Source of the DNA: Clostridium ljungdahlii
Lineage (GTDB): Bacteria; Bacillota; Clostridia; Clostridiales; Clostridiaceae
Assembly: GCF_001636845.1 (NCBI RefSeq)
Contig: NZ_LITT01000023.1
Span: 62,001 to 126,000 of the forward strand
Direction: 5' to 3'
DNA length: 64,000 bases
Within the stretch, counting starts at the first letter, position 1; every line of letters begins with the position of its first letter. The position numbers were made by a program, and so were the translations under genes. The notes under the pieces are model-generated. The model did no database searches. It saw nothing but the letters and a program-made list of their open reading frames with translations, and was not told where the DNA came from. Shown one piece after another: positions 51,947-61,390 of this stretch.

Positions 51947-53281
51947 TCAAAATTGATGCAAATATAAACTAACAATTATAAGTATTCCACAAAATGATAT
52001 AGAAAATAAGTACTTATAGTATAAAATAAAAGGGTTATTATTGAAGGCATAGCTGTCAATTTCTTTTGAGACTACATTAAAGCATCTATCTATGGATTTT
52101 GTATTTATATATTGAGATTTGTCCATAGGTGTGTGGATTTTGGATGTATCTGCATCTGATAAAGTTAGGGCATCTATGTTATAAGCTCTAAAATATTGAT
52201 GATCACTGGAATTTTCAAAAGTGTACTTAAAGTTTATCTTGCTATTAGTACATAATTGTGCTATTTCTTTTACAAAAGGTAAATTCTTTGAGTCCCATTT
52301 TCCTGCCATTATGGAAAGAGGAACGTTTTTATCACTGCCTAACATGTCAAAATTTATAACTTTTCCTCCTCTTAGGGTGTCTTTATATTGCTGTGCAAAA
52401 TTTTTTGATCCTAAGCATCCAAATTCTTCTGCATTAAAAGCTGCAATTACTATATTCCTCTCTGGTTTTCCGAGAGAATTTATATATTTTATAAGACCAA
52501 GCAAAAAAGAAGTACCAGAAGCATTGTCTAGGGCGCCACTGTATACTGTGCCAGAAAGGTCAGAACCAAGGTGATCAAAATGGGCAGATAGAACAAGGGG
52601 TGGTAGGGCAGGATTTTTACCTTTTATGTATCCTATTACGTTATAAGCAGAAGTTAATTTATTATGAAAAGGTATGAAACAGCTTATTTCACAATCTGAA
52701 TTCAAGTAATTTTTTATTTCTTTGGCAGTTTGTTCTTTTATCATAATGTACATGCTTCCCCGAGAATTTGCAATAAAGGAACTCCTAAAATCTAAGTTAT
52801 CATTTTTGGGAGTATAAAACAAAAAATATTGGTTTGATGTCTGTACTTGAAAGCTGTTTTTTGATAGTGAAATAACATCATCTTTTTTAAAAGATACACT
52901 GCTATTTTTAAAGTTTAGCATATCTTCCTTATAATCTGCAGCATACGTATACTGTTTTACTATAAAGCCATTTTTATCCTTTACTATGAGATATGGAGCA
53001 GCATCTATTTTTTCAGGGTAAACTACATTAAAGGATTGTAAATAATCCTTATTATAAGAACTTAAATTTTCTGATTTAAAATAATGTTTTATAAAAGCTG
53101 CTGTTTCATAATTTTCCAAAGTTCCAGTAAGCCTTCCTTTAAAATTATCTGAAGATAGATAGGAAATAGTATTTTTAACTTTTGAGGAATTTAGCGGATG
53201 TACAAAATAATAATATTGAAAACTCAACGAACAAATAATACAAAATATAGTTAATGGTAGCATAAACATAAATTTTTTCAT
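51947..53281 (-). CDS. membrane-anchored M28 family metallopeptidase
   Basis: 444 residues with a hydrophobic helix at each end (about 6-26 and 423-441). The peptidase domain (about 215-410) keeps the full two-zinc set: H234 in AHFDH, D252 in LDNASG, catalytic E285 with E286, D312 in FDMLGS, and H361 in SSDHQYF. It probably acts on peptides outside the cell. It is monocistronic and divergent from tex. Confidence 0.88.
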   Translation of the reverse strand: MKKFMFMLPLTIFCIICSLSFQYYYFVHPLNSSKVKNTISYLSSDNFKGRLTGTLENYETAAFIKHYFKSENLSSYNKDYLQSFNVVYPEKIDAAPYLIVKDKNGFIVKQYTYAADYKEDMLNFKNSSVSFKKDDVISLSKNSFQVQTSNQYFLFYTPKNDNLDFRSSFIANSRGSMYIMIKEQTAKEIKNYLNSDCEISCFIPFHNKLTSAYNVIGYIKGKNPALPPLVLSAHFDHLGSDLSGTVYSGALDNASGTSFLLGLIKYINSLGKPERNIVIAAFNAEEFGCLGSKNFAQQYKDTLRGGKVINFDMLGSDKNVPLSIMAGKWDSKNLPFVKEIAQLCTNSKINFKYTFENSSDHQYFRAYNIDALTLSDADTSKIHTPMDKSQYINTKSIDRCFNVVSKEIDSYAFNNNPFILYYKYLFSISFCGILIIVSLYLHQF

Positions 53282-53442
53282 TAATAATAACCTCTAAAAT
53301 AATGTGTTTCTAAATATATATTAATTTGCCAAAGTGTATATAACTGTTGTAATATATTTTTAGCTGATTTACTTTTTCGATATGTTTAATCCTACTTTTA
53401 ACTTAGAGATTTATGATAAATAAAATTGACCAGGAGGTAAGA

Positions 53443-55596
53443 ATGAATAATATAATAGATACATTAGCTGAAGAGCTTAGTGTAAATAAAAAATATATAA
53501 ATAGTGTAATTGAACTTTTAGATTCAGGTAATACAGTACCTTTTATAGCCAGATATAGAAAAGAGCTTACAGGAAGCATGAGTGATGTAACTTTAAGAAA
53601 ACTGGCAGAAAGGCTTACATATCTTAGAAATCTTAAATCTAGAAAAGAAGATGTAATAAGGATAATAGAAGAACAGGGAAAACTTACGGAAGAACTAAAG
53701 AATTCTATAGAACACAGCAGCACTTTAACAGAAGTAGAAGACATATATAGACCATATAAACCAAAGAAGAGAACCAGAGCAACTATTGCACAGGAAAAAG
53801 GATTGAAGCCTATTTCAGAAGTTATTTTAGCTGGAAACTTTCAAGATGATATAGAAAAGTATGCAGAAAAATTTATAGATGAGGAAAAGGGCGTTGAATC
53901 TTCAGAAGATGCACTAGCAGGTGCAGTTGACATAATAAGTGAGGTTATTTCTGATGAAGCAAAGTATAGAAAATGGATAAGAAAATTTGTTTGGGAAAAT
54001 GGAATAATTGAAACGAAGGGTGAAAGCAAAGAACCAACTCCTTATGAAATGTACTATGATTATAGAGAAGCAGTTAAGTCTATTCCACCTCATAGAATAC
54101 TAGCTATAAATAGAGGGGAAAAGGAAAAAGTTTTATCTGTAAAGATAACCTGTGATATGGAGAATATAGAAATTTATTTAAAAAATCAATCTCTTAAAGG
54201 AAATAATATAACAGATACTTATATAGAAAAAAGTGCAGAGGATTCACTCAAGAGATTAATTTACCCATCTATCGAAAGAGAAATAAGATCAGAACTTACA
54301 GATATGGGAGAAGAAGGTGCCATAAAAATATTTAAAGCTAATTTGAAGGCACTCTTGATGCAATCACCTATAAAGGGAAAGAATGTACTTGGCTATGACC
54401 CTGGTTTTAGGAATGGATGCAAAATTGCAGTACTGGATGATACGGGTAAATTGTTAGATACCGCAATAGTATATGCTACTGCACCTCAAAATGATGTGCA
54501 AGGATCTATAAAGAAACTAAAGGAGCTGGTATATAAATATGATGTAAATGTTGTATCCCTTGGAAACGGAACTGCTAGCAGGGAATCTGAAGAACTCATT
54601 GGAAAACTTATAAAAGAAGTAAAGGAAGAAAAAGGAAAAGACTTGTACTATGTAATTGTATCTGAAGCAGGAGCTTCAATTTATTCTGCATCGGAACTTG
54701 CAGCAAAGGAATATCCAGATATAAATGTATCTTTGAGGGGAGCTATATCTATAGGAAGAAGACTTCAAGATCCTTTAGCAGAGCTTGTTAAAATAGATCC
54801 TAAATCCATAGGGGTAGGACAGTACCAACATGATGTTGCACCAAAAAAATTAGATGAATCTTTAAAAGGAATTGTAGAAGATTGTGTAAATAGTGTAGGT
54901 GTAGACTTAAATATAGCAACGCCGTCTCTTCTGGCCTATATATCCGGAATAAATACTGCTATAGCATCAAATATTGTAGCTTATAGAGAAGAAAATGGTA
55001 AATTTAAAAACAGAAAAGAGCTTTTAAAGGTTAAAAGATTGGGAGCTAAAGCTTTTGAACAGTGTGCAGGATTTTTAAGGGTAATGGAAAGTGGGGAGCC
55101 CCTTGACAATACTTCTGTTCATCCTGAATCTTATGATGCAGCAAAGGGACTTCTGAAAATTATTGGATACGATATGGAAAATTTAAAAAATGGAGAACTT
55201 TCAGGTATAGATAATAGAGTTGATAAAATAGGAATAGATGTTCTTTCAAAAAAGCTTAATGTAGGTGAGCCAACTTTAAAAGATATAATAAAAGAGATAA
55301 AAAAGCCGGGAAGAGATCCAAGAGAAGAGCTTCCTAAACCTATACTTAAGACTGGAATAATAGATATTAATCAATTAAAACCAGGCATGGTTCTTACAGG
55401 TACAGTTAGAAATGTAGCAGATTTTGGAGCTTTTGTAGATATTGGAGTTCATCAGGATGGACTTGTTCATATAAGCCAGTTGTCAGATAAATTTGTAAAG
55501 CACCCACTTGATGTAGTTCAAGTAGGAGATATAGTTCAGGTAACTGTACTTGAAGTGGATGAAAAGAGAAAGAGAATATCACTTAGCATGAAATAA
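53443..55596 (+). CDS. tex: Tex-family RNA-binding protein
   Basis: 717 residues from ATG 53443 (site CAGGAGG). Helical Tex N-domain, YqgF/RNase H-like domain (GYDPGFRNGCKIAVLDDTGK), helix-hairpin-helix region and C-terminal S1 domain (GMVLTGTVRNVADFGAFVDIGVHQDGLVHISQL). Tex interacts with RNA and transcription complexes; the exact role is not settled. Separated from ribU by its FMN leader. Confidence 0.95.
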   Translation: MNNIIDTLAEELSVNKKYINSVIELLDSGNTVPFIARYRKELTGSMSDVTLRKLAERLTYLRNLKSRKEDVIRIIEEQGKLTEELKNSIEHSSTLTEVEDIYRPYKPKKRTRATIAQEKGLKPISEVILAGNFQDDIEKYAEKFIDEEKGVESSEDALAGAVDIISEVISDEAKYRKWIRKFVWENGIIETKGESKEPTPYEMYYDYREAVKSIPPHRILAINRGEKEKVLSVKITCDMENIEIYLKNQSLKGNNITDTYIEKSAEDSLKRLIYPSIEREIRSELTDMGEEGAIKIFKANLKALLMQSPIKGKNVLGYDPGFRNGCKIAVLDDTGKLLDTAIVYATAPQNDVQGSIKKLKELVYKYDVNVVSLGNGTASRESEELIGKLIKEVKEEKGKDLYYVIVSEAGASIYSASELAAKEYPDINVSLRGAISIGRRLQDPLAELVKIDPKSIGVGQYQHDVAPKKLDESLKGIVEDCVNSVGVDLNIATPSLLAYISGINTAIASNIVAYREENGKFKNRKELLKVKRLGAKAFEQCAGFLRVMESGEPLDNTSVHPESYDAAKGLLKIIGYDMENLKNGELSGIDNRVDKIGIDVLSKKLNVGEPTLKDIIKEIKKPGRDPREELPKPILKTGIIDINQLKPGMVLTGTVRNVADFGAFVDIGVHQDGLVHISQLSDKFVKHPLDVVQVGDIVQVTVLEVDEKRKRISLSMK

Positions 55597-55710
55597 ACAG
55601 AGTGCTATAGGACTGTTACAGAAGGTAATCATTGGGTAAAAATTATTTTAAGAATATGTTGAAATATGCTGGTAAAAGTATTATAATAAATTTGAAAATT
55701 TAAAATATAA

Positions 55711-55820
55711 TCTTCAGGGCGGGGTGTGATTCCCCACCGGCGGTATAGCCCGCGAGCCATAATTGGTATGATTCGGTGAGATTCCGAGGCCGACAGTAGA
55801 GTCTGGATGAAAGAAGGTAA
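55711..55820 (+). ncRNA. FMN riboswitch (RFN element)
   Basis: All landmark segments are present: TCTTCAGGGCGGGGTG, GATTCCCCACCGGCGGTA, AGCCCGCGAGCC, GATTCGGTGAGATTCCG, AGGCCGACAGT and GTCTGGATGAAAGAAG. It controls ribU below by transcription termination. Confidence 0.97.
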
Positions 55821-55835
55821 AATGCAGTGTTTATT

Positions 55836-55865
55836 AGCCCTGATATTTTATCAGGGCTTTTTTTA
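55836..55865 (+). terminator. FMN riboswitch terminator
   Basis: AGCCCTGATA (55836-55845) pairs with TATCAGGGCT (55849-55858), followed by T7. Confidence 0.93.
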
Positions 55866-55910
55866 CTTACCTTAGAAGGTTATACACAATATTTTAGGGG
55901 GATGTTAGAT

Positions 55911-56537
55911 ATGAGAAGCAATAAGTTAAACAGGCTAGTAAAGATATCATTGTTAGGTGTAATTGGATTTTTACTTATGTTCATAGAAGTTGCAATTCCT
56001 GTGTTCCCATCGTTTTTACAGATTGATATAAGTGATTTACCAGCTTTAATAGGTACTTTTGCACTTGGACCTGGAGCTGGAGTTGCCATAGAACTTTTGA
56101 AAAATATACTCCATGGAATATTTGATGGAAAAACAGCATTTATAGGAGAATTCGCAAATTTTGCAGTTGGTTCAGTTTTAGTATTTACAGCAGGATATTT
56201 ATATAACAGACATAAAACTAAAAAGACAGCAGCAATTAGTCTTGGGGTGGCAACTATTGCTATGTCAGTATCTGCTGCAGTGTTAAATTATTTCGTATTA
56301 CTGCCACTTTATGAAAAACTACTTAATTTCCCTATAAGCGCAATGGTAGCAGCAGCAGGAAAAGTAAATGGAAGTATAACAGATATAAATACCTTGATAT
56401 TATTTGCTATTGTACCTTTTAATTTATTAAAAGGATTAGTACTTACAGCACTTACACTAGTTTTGTATAAGAGTGTATCACCGATACTGAAACAAGAGCA
56501 GAGTAAAAGTAGGGGTTTGGCAGAACATAACAATTAG
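55911..56537 (+). CDS. ribU: riboflavin ECF transporter S component RibU
   Basis: 208 residues from ATG 55911 (AGGGGG ten bases before). Five to six membrane helices with QIDISDLPALIGTFALGPGAGVAIELLKNILH, typical of RibU. It captures riboflavin and works with a shared EcfAA'T module encoded elsewhere. The FMN leader confirms the substrate. Confidence 0.95.
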   Translation: MRSNKLNRLVKISLLGVIGFLLMFIEVAIPVFPSFLQIDISDLPALIGTFALGPGAGVAIELLKNILHGIFDGKTAFIGEFANFAVGSVLVFTAGYLYNRHKTKKTAAISLGVATIAMSVSAAVLNYFVLLPLYEKLLNFPISAMVAAAGKVNGSITDINTLILFAIVPFNLLKGLVLTALTLVLYKSVSPILKQEQSKSRGLAEHNN

Positions 56538-56538
56538 A

Positions 56539-56572
56539 AAAAAATCTGGGTTTATCCCAGATTTTTTTATTT
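56539..56572 (+). terminator. terminator of ribU
   Basis: AAAAATCTGGG pairs with CCCAGATTTTT around TTTAT-like loop bases and continues into T7. Confidence 0.9.
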
Positions 56573-56650
56573 TATCTTTATGAAAAAACATTTTTGTACG
56601 ATAATTTATACATAACTTAAAAAGAGAATAAATTATAAAGGGTGATGAAT

Positions 56651-58444
56651 TTGCCAGGTATATGGAATGTAAACAGTAGTTATAATGTAGATAATAAGCG
56701 TATATCTACTAAGTTATCTTTTGAAGTAGGTGAAAAATTTTCTGCTAGAATTTTAGATTTAAAAAAATCTACGGGAGAAATACTTTTAAAACTTTTAGAT
56801 GGATGGCAATTTTCTGCAGAGATAGAAAACCCAGTAGATTTTTTGCCAAATAAGCTTGTAAGGCTAGAAGTGCAAGGGTTCGAAGATGGAAAGCTTAAAT
56901 TAAAAATTGTTAACTCACAAGATGGAGAACAAAGCGGAGGAAAAGATTCTATAGATAGCTTTATTAGAGAATCCGGTGATCTTAATTTAAGTAGTGATGA
57001 CTACCAGCTTGTAAAAAGCATGCTTAAGCACGAAATACCACTTACTAAAAGTAATATTTCTAATATAAAAACTACCCTGGATTTTATAGACAAAATAAAA
57101 AATGATCCTAATGAAGAGGATGAGTTTATAGGTAAATATCTAGATAGTAGAGGCATATCCCCTGAAAGCACAGAAGGTAAATTTACCACCAGTACATTAA
57201 AAAATTTTTTTAGTCAACTAAAACAGATAAGTGGTGATGATTTGCTTACTTTCTTGGAAAACAATATGGAACTAAGTGAAGATAATATAAAAAGTTTTAA
57301 CAATGTATTTAAAAAAGATGGCACCATATACAACGAAATAAAATTCTTGGGAGAAACTCTATCTGGACAGAAATCCAATAATGTACAACCCCAAAACCAA
57401 GTTGAAGGTACAAAAGACAATCTAAAAGTTATTTCCCCAAAAGTTCAAACTGAAGTATATAGAAGTGAGAATAGTGACAATAAAGCAATAAATATACCTA
57501 CTAAGGACAATATTGTTTCTACACAGAGTGAAAAGGACATTGCTAGTAGAGCAGGTACAGAAAGGGCTGGTGTAGAAAATAAAACTGTTTTAAATAGTGA
57601 GGGATTGGATGTAAGTAAGCTAAATGAAATTTTAAATAAAATCAAAAATTCAGTAGGTGAAGAAAAAACTCAATCTCCAAATGTAGAACAATCATCTAAT
57701 GTAAAAGAAGATATTTCCTCTAAAGGCATAGAACAGCAGACAGGTATAGATAAAGGCATTTCTTCCAAAGATATAGAGAATTTAGAACAAAAAGATACTT
57801 CAAATACGGTTTTAAAGTTTTCCGAAAAGGAAGGAAGTAAAGTTGAAAGCTCTCACCATAATAATTTTGTAAAGCAAAATGGTATGGATGACATTGTAAG
57901 TCAGATTAAAGAACAGATAAACATAAAGACCAGTGAGATGAAGGATATCATAAGAACAGTTTTAGATCAAAAAGGAGATGGCAAAAATCAACTTAGTGGA
58001 AATATTGCACAAGTGCTTAACAATAACATGAACGATTTTAAGGTATTTAATACTGTTTCTAATTCATACTATTATATGGATGTCCCTATAAATCTAAATC
58101 AACAAGATTATCAATGCAAACTGATGATTAAGGATGAAAGGAAAAAAGGGAAAAAAATAGATTCTACTAATGTAAAAGTAGTAACTTCTGTAAGTACTGA
58201 AAATATGGGTACAGTAGATGCATATTTAAGCGTTAAAAACAGTAATATGGATATAGATATCAAATGTAATAAGGAATGGCTTAATTTATTCAAGAAAACT
58301 GAAAAAAGGGTATTGGAGAGCTTATCTGATATAGGGTATAATGTATATGTTAGATTTGATGAAAAGAAAGAAGAGATGAATATATCAACTTGTAGGGAGT
58401 TTTTTCAGGATAGCGATATTGGTGTTATAAATACAAAGGCATAA
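56651..58444 (+). CDS. FliK-like (YlqG-type) protein
   Basis: 597 residues from TTG 56651, eight bases after AAAGGGTG; ATG 56645 and GTG 56642 overlap that site. An N-terminal beta-rich segment (FSARILDLKKSTGEILLKLLDGWQF), a long Ser/Asn/Lys-rich middle (about 250-420), and a C-terminal domain resembling the FliK hook-length-control C-domain (YYYMDVPINLNQQDYQCKLMIKDERK). With the FlhB-C-like gene downstream, it matches the ylqG-ylqH pair of Bacillus, whose function is unclear. The copy of the palindromic repeat lies between the two. Confidence 0.7.
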   Translation: MPGIWNVNSSYNVDNKRISTKLSFEVGEKFSARILDLKKSTGEILLKLLDGWQFSAEIENPVDFLPNKLVRLEVQGFEDGKLKLKIVNSQDGEQSGGKDSIDSFIRESGDLNLSSDDYQLVKSMLKHEIPLTKSNISNIKTTLDFIDKIKNDPNEEDEFIGKYLDSRGISPESTEGKFTTSTLKNFFSQLKQISGDDLLTFLENNMELSEDNIKSFNNVFKKDGTIYNEIKFLGETLSGQKSNNVQPQNQVEGTKDNLKVISPKVQTEVYRSENSDNKAINIPTKDNIVSTQSEKDIASRAGTERAGVENKTVLNSEGLDVSKLNEILNKIKNSVGEEKTQSPNVEQSSNVKEDISSKGIEQQTGIDKGISSKDIENLEQKDTSNTVLKFSEKEGSKVESSHHNNFVKQNGMDDIVSQIKEQINIKTSEMKDIIRTVLDQKGDGKNQLSGNIAQVLNNNMNDFKVFNTVSNSYYYMDVPINLNQQDYQCKLMIKDERKKGKKIDSTNVKVVTSVSTENMGTVDAYLSVKNSNMDIDIKCNKEWLNLFKKTEKRVLESLSDIGYNVYVRFDEKKEEMNISTCREFFQDSDIGVINTKA

Positions 58445-58446
58445 CT

Positions 58447-58472
58447 TAAGGCATTTTCTTTCAAATGCCTTA
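58447..58472. repeat. dispersed palindromic repeat, copy D (minimal)
   Basis: TAAGGCATTT - TCTTTC - AAATGCCTTA: two perfect 10-base arms around a 6-base loop. It is the shortest copy and defines the core of the family. It starts two bases after the upstream stop codon. Confidence 0.8.
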
Positions 58473-58519
58473 CTGGTTATTATGAACTCATTACTGAACT
58501 CTCATTAAAGGGGAATATT

Positions 58520-58792
58520 ATGGATAAGAAAAAGAAAGCGGCGGCTTTAAAATATGAATATAATTATGAAGCACCTATAGTTACTGCAGCAGGCATAGGA
58601 CAAATAGCAGATAATATATTGAATAAGGCAAAAGAGAGCGGCGTTCCTATAGTTTATGATAAAGAGCTTGCCAATCTTTTGAGTAATGTGGACATAGGGG
58701 ATAATGTACCTTTTGAGTTATATGATGCGGTAGCTAAAGTAATAGCTTATGTGGTAGATATAGATAAAAATATAAGTAGAAGTAGAAGGTGA
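58520..58792 (+). CDS. FlhB C-terminal-like protein (YlqH type)
   Basis: 90 residues matching only the cytoplasmic domain of FlhB/YscU (AAALKYEYNYEAPIVTAAGIGQIADNILNKAKESGVPIVYDKELANLL). The membrane part and the self-cleaving NPTH loop are absent (EAPI stands near that place). Such stand-alone FlhB-C proteins occur in many Firmicutes and can partly replace the FlhB tail in some bacteria. It is cotranscribed with the FliK-like gene and the phosphoesterase (4-base spacing). Confidence 0.88.
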   Translation: MDKKKKAAALKYEYNYEAPIVTAAGIGQIADNILNKAKESGVPIVYDKELANLLSNVDIGDNVPFELYDAVAKVIAYVVDIDKNISRSRR

Positions 58793-58796
58793 TTAT

Positions 58797-59483
58797 TTGG
58801 CTTTATTTGCAATATCAGATTTGCATTTGGACTTAACTGGCAGTAAGCCTATGGATGTTTTTGGAAATAACTGGACTAATCATGATGAAAAAATTAAAAA
58901 AAATTGGAGCAGCAAGATAACTAGTGAAGACAAGGTATTGATATCAGGAGATATATCTTGGTCCATGAACATGGAAGGAGGAGCTTGTGATTTAGAGTGG
59001 GTGCACCAACTTCCAGGAACAAAATTGATGATAAAGGGAAATCATGACTATTGGTGGAACAGTATTACTAAACTAAATAATATGTATGAAGACATGGGTT
59101 TTATACAGAATAATTTTTTTACCTATAAGGATTATGGAATATGTGGTACAAGAGGCTGGAATTGTCCAGAAAGTGATAACTTTTCTGCTCATGATGAAAA
59201 AATATATAAAAGAGAACTTTTAAGAATGAAAAATTCTTTGGACTGTGCAGTAAAGGCAGGATATAAAAAATTTATAGTAATGATACATTATCCGCCTATA
59301 AGTGAAAAGTTCATGTCCTCGGGATTTACGGATATATTTAGGGAATATGCTGTAGAGAAGGTTATATATGGACATCTTCATGGAGAATCTTTATCCAAGG
59401 CTGTAACGGGAAACTTAAATGGAGTAGAGTATATACTAGCTTCTGCAGATTATGTAAAATTTAATCCTATAAGAATAATGTAG
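58797..59483 (+). CDS. calcineurin-like metallophosphoesterase
   Basis: 228 residues from TTG 58797 (site AAGGTGAT). The full set of metal motifs is present: D8xH10 in SDLHLD, GDISW, GNHDYWW, H in MIHYPP and GHLHG. The substrate is unknown. It lies in the FliK-like/FlhB-like operon. Confidence 0.9.
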   Translation: MALFAISDLHLDLTGSKPMDVFGNNWTNHDEKIKKNWSSKITSEDKVLISGDISWSMNMEGGACDLEWVHQLPGTKLMIKGNHDYWWNSITKLNNMYEDMGFIQNNFFTYKDYGICGTRGWNCPESDNFSAHDEKIYKRELLRMKNSLDCAVKAGYKKFIVMIHYPPISEKFMSSGFTDIFREYAVEKVIYGHLHGESLSKAVTGNLNGVEYILASADYVKFNPIRIM

Positions 59484-59510
59484 AGTAAACTTGAAAATAA
59501 GCTTACTCTA
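59481..59510. terminator. shared hairpin of converging genes
   Basis: TAGAGTAA (including the phosphoesterase stop) pairs with TTACTCTA, with inner CTT/AAG. Poor T tails; may end both the plus and minus transcripts. Confidence 0.45.
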
Positions 59511-59526
59511 AAAATGAATGGACAGG

Positions 59527-60336
59527 CTATTTGTGAAATTTAGAAAAAAGTCCATGTTTTTTATTATCATCTGAGCCATCTGTAGGATTGTTATCTTCAG
59601 TTTCAGTTATTACATCCTTTATAAGATCTTTCTGATCTCTAGCTAAATTTTTAATTTTTTGTGATGCTATAGTAGAGGATGTTACTTCACTGAACCAGAT
59701 TAGGGAGTCTTCTTCTCTACCTGTACGTCTCATAAGTTCTCCTATAAGATACATTGTAGTAAACTTGTCCATACCGTATATAGGAGAAGGCTCATTGTAA
59801 TATGCATTTTGAAGATTTTCTAATGCCTGATTTAGAAATTCCATTTCCTTTTTTTCATCTTCTTTAAGTCTGTACATCCAGGCAATTTTTAAAGAATTCA
59901 TTGCTTTTTTACTAGATCTAGCATTTATAATGTAATAATTTAAAAGAGATAACTTGTATCTTGTTATAGCTAAATCTATATCATATACCTCAGGATAATT
60001 CTTACTTTTCCACTTAGGAGAGATTTTTTCCCTAATTATGTTTGCGTCATAATCACTCAGGTGTTCAAAGTCACTTTTCATAGCTGAATAACCACATTCA
60101 TCACATACCCATACGTCATAAAAATAGGGATTTATAATAGAATATCTTATAAAAAAGTCAGAATCTTTTTTTTGTATTCTATAAGAAGATTTCTTAATAG
60201 CTCTTGCATTAAAAGTATTATCACAAACAGGACATACTACTTTTTTATTGTAAAGTAACAGTTTTTGCTTTTCTTCTTCACTTAAGCCTTCATCTTCATT
60301 TAAATTTTCTAGACTCAAAGAGGTTTTTTTAGACAT
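59527..60336 (-). CDS. DUF2225 protein with two CxxC pairs
   Basis: 269 residues from the ATG at 60336 (GAAGGTGG before it); the ATG at 60354 overlaps no good site. The N-terminal zinc-ribbon-like part has CPVC and CDEC pairs, followed by a helical TPR-like region (LALTRYKLSLLNYYI-type helices, LKEDEKKEMEFLNQALENLQNAY). DUF2225 has no known function. It is monocistronic. Confidence 0.85.
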   Translation of the reverse strand: MSKKTSLSLENLNEDEGLSEEEKQKLLLYNKKVVCPVCDNTFNARAIKKSSYRIQKKDSDFFIRYSIINPYFYDVWVCDECGYSAMKSDFEHLSDYDANIIREKISPKWKSKNYPEVYDIDLAITRYKLSLLNYYIINARSSKKAMNSLKIAWMYRLKEDEKKEMEFLNQALENLQNAYYNEPSPIYGMDKFTTMYLIGELMRRTGREEDSLIWFSEVTSSTIASQKIKNLARDQKDLIKDVITETEDNNPTDGSDDNKKHGLFSKFHK

Positions 60337-60523
60337 ATCTGTAGCCACCTTCATTATGAATAATATATTTTTTGTATTGATTATTAAGTTATAATATTAT
60401 TATATCAAAAAAATTATTTAAATTATACTATTAAGTATATATGAAACATATATACTATATTGAATAATTTAAATTTTTGATATAATAATAATGTACTTAT
60501 ATAATTCGTTGGGGGTGATTTAT

Positions 60524-61312
60524 GTGGCAATAGGGGAATGGAAAACATTTTTAATACCATATAGTCAAGCTGTTGAAGAGTTAAAAGTAAAATTTAAAAG
60601 TATAAGAAAAGAATATAGAAAAAGGAATGAATACTCACCAATAGAATTTGTTACTGGAAGAGTAAAGGAGATATCTAGCATATTAGAGAAAGCCAATAAG
60701 TTCAATATACCTCTTGACAGAATAGGTTATGAGATGGAAGATATAGCTGGTATTAGAGTTATGTGCCAGTTTGTAGATGATATAGAAAAGGTAGTTGAGA
60801 TAATAAGAAATAGGAAAGATATGAATATAATGTATGAAAAAGATTATATATCTAATGTGAAGGAAAGTGGATATAGGAGTTACCATGTAATAATTAAATA
60901 CCCTGTTAATATGGCAGAGGGTGAGAAAGAAATACTAGCTGAGTTTCAGATAAGGACTCTTGCCATGAATTTTTGGGCTACTATAGAGCACTCGCTGAAC
61001 TACAAATATAAGCAGGACATACCTGGTGGAATAAAATTAAAACTTAAGAGTGCGGCAGATGCAGCTTTCCAGCTTGATCAACAGATGCTTGAGATCAAGG
61101 ATGAAATAAAAGATGCCCAAAAGTTATTTGAAGTAAAGTCAAGCTTGGTTTCTGATATAATGAACAATATACTTACTATGTCTTCTATGGGAAAGTTAAG
61201 CGAATCAACTAGATATCAAGTCCAATTAAATAATTTACTTGAAGAGGGAGAAGTGTCTGAGCTTGTGAGCTTACTCCGTTCAACAGAAAAGTTACTTCAA
61301 ATGTACAAATAG
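60524..61312 (+). CDS. small alarmone synthetase, (p)ppGpp synthetase domain
   Basis: 262 residues from GTG 60524 (site GGGGGTGAT). The RelA/SpoT synthetase domain is complete (DIAGIRVMCQFVDDIEKV, GYRSYHVIIKYP, AEFQIRTLAMNFWATIEHSLNYK) without a hydrolase, TGS or ACT domain: RelQ/YjbM class. It is a little longer than typical RelQ, with a helical C-terminal tail used for tetramer formation in the family. It makes pppGpp/ppGpp from ATP and GTP/GDP. Confidence 0.93.
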   Translation: MAIGEWKTFLIPYSQAVEELKVKFKSIRKEYRKRNEYSPIEFVTGRVKEISSILEKANKFNIPLDRIGYEMEDIAGIRVMCQFVDDIEKVVEIIRNRKDMNIMYEKDYISNVKESGYRSYHVIIKYPVNMAEGEKEILAEFQIRTLAMNFWATIEHSLNYKYKQDIPGGIKLKLKSAADAAFQLDQQMLEIKDEIKDAQKLFEVKSSLVSDIMNNILTMSSMGKLSESTRYQVQLNNLLEEGEVSELVSLLRSTEKLLQMYK

Positions 61313-61378
61313 CTGTCATGTTACAATTCAGTTGCAGGTTTTAACCAAAACTAGCAACTGAAATTAGTAATGACAGCT
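61311..61378. terminator. long imperfect hairpin between converging genes
   Basis: AGCTGTCA/TGACAGCT, TTAC/GTAA and TTCAGTTGC/GCAACTGAA nest into an interrupted stem of about 21 bp between the alarmone synthetase (+) and leuS (-). No strong T run. Confidence 0.55.
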
Positions 61379-61390
61379 ATCTACATATTG

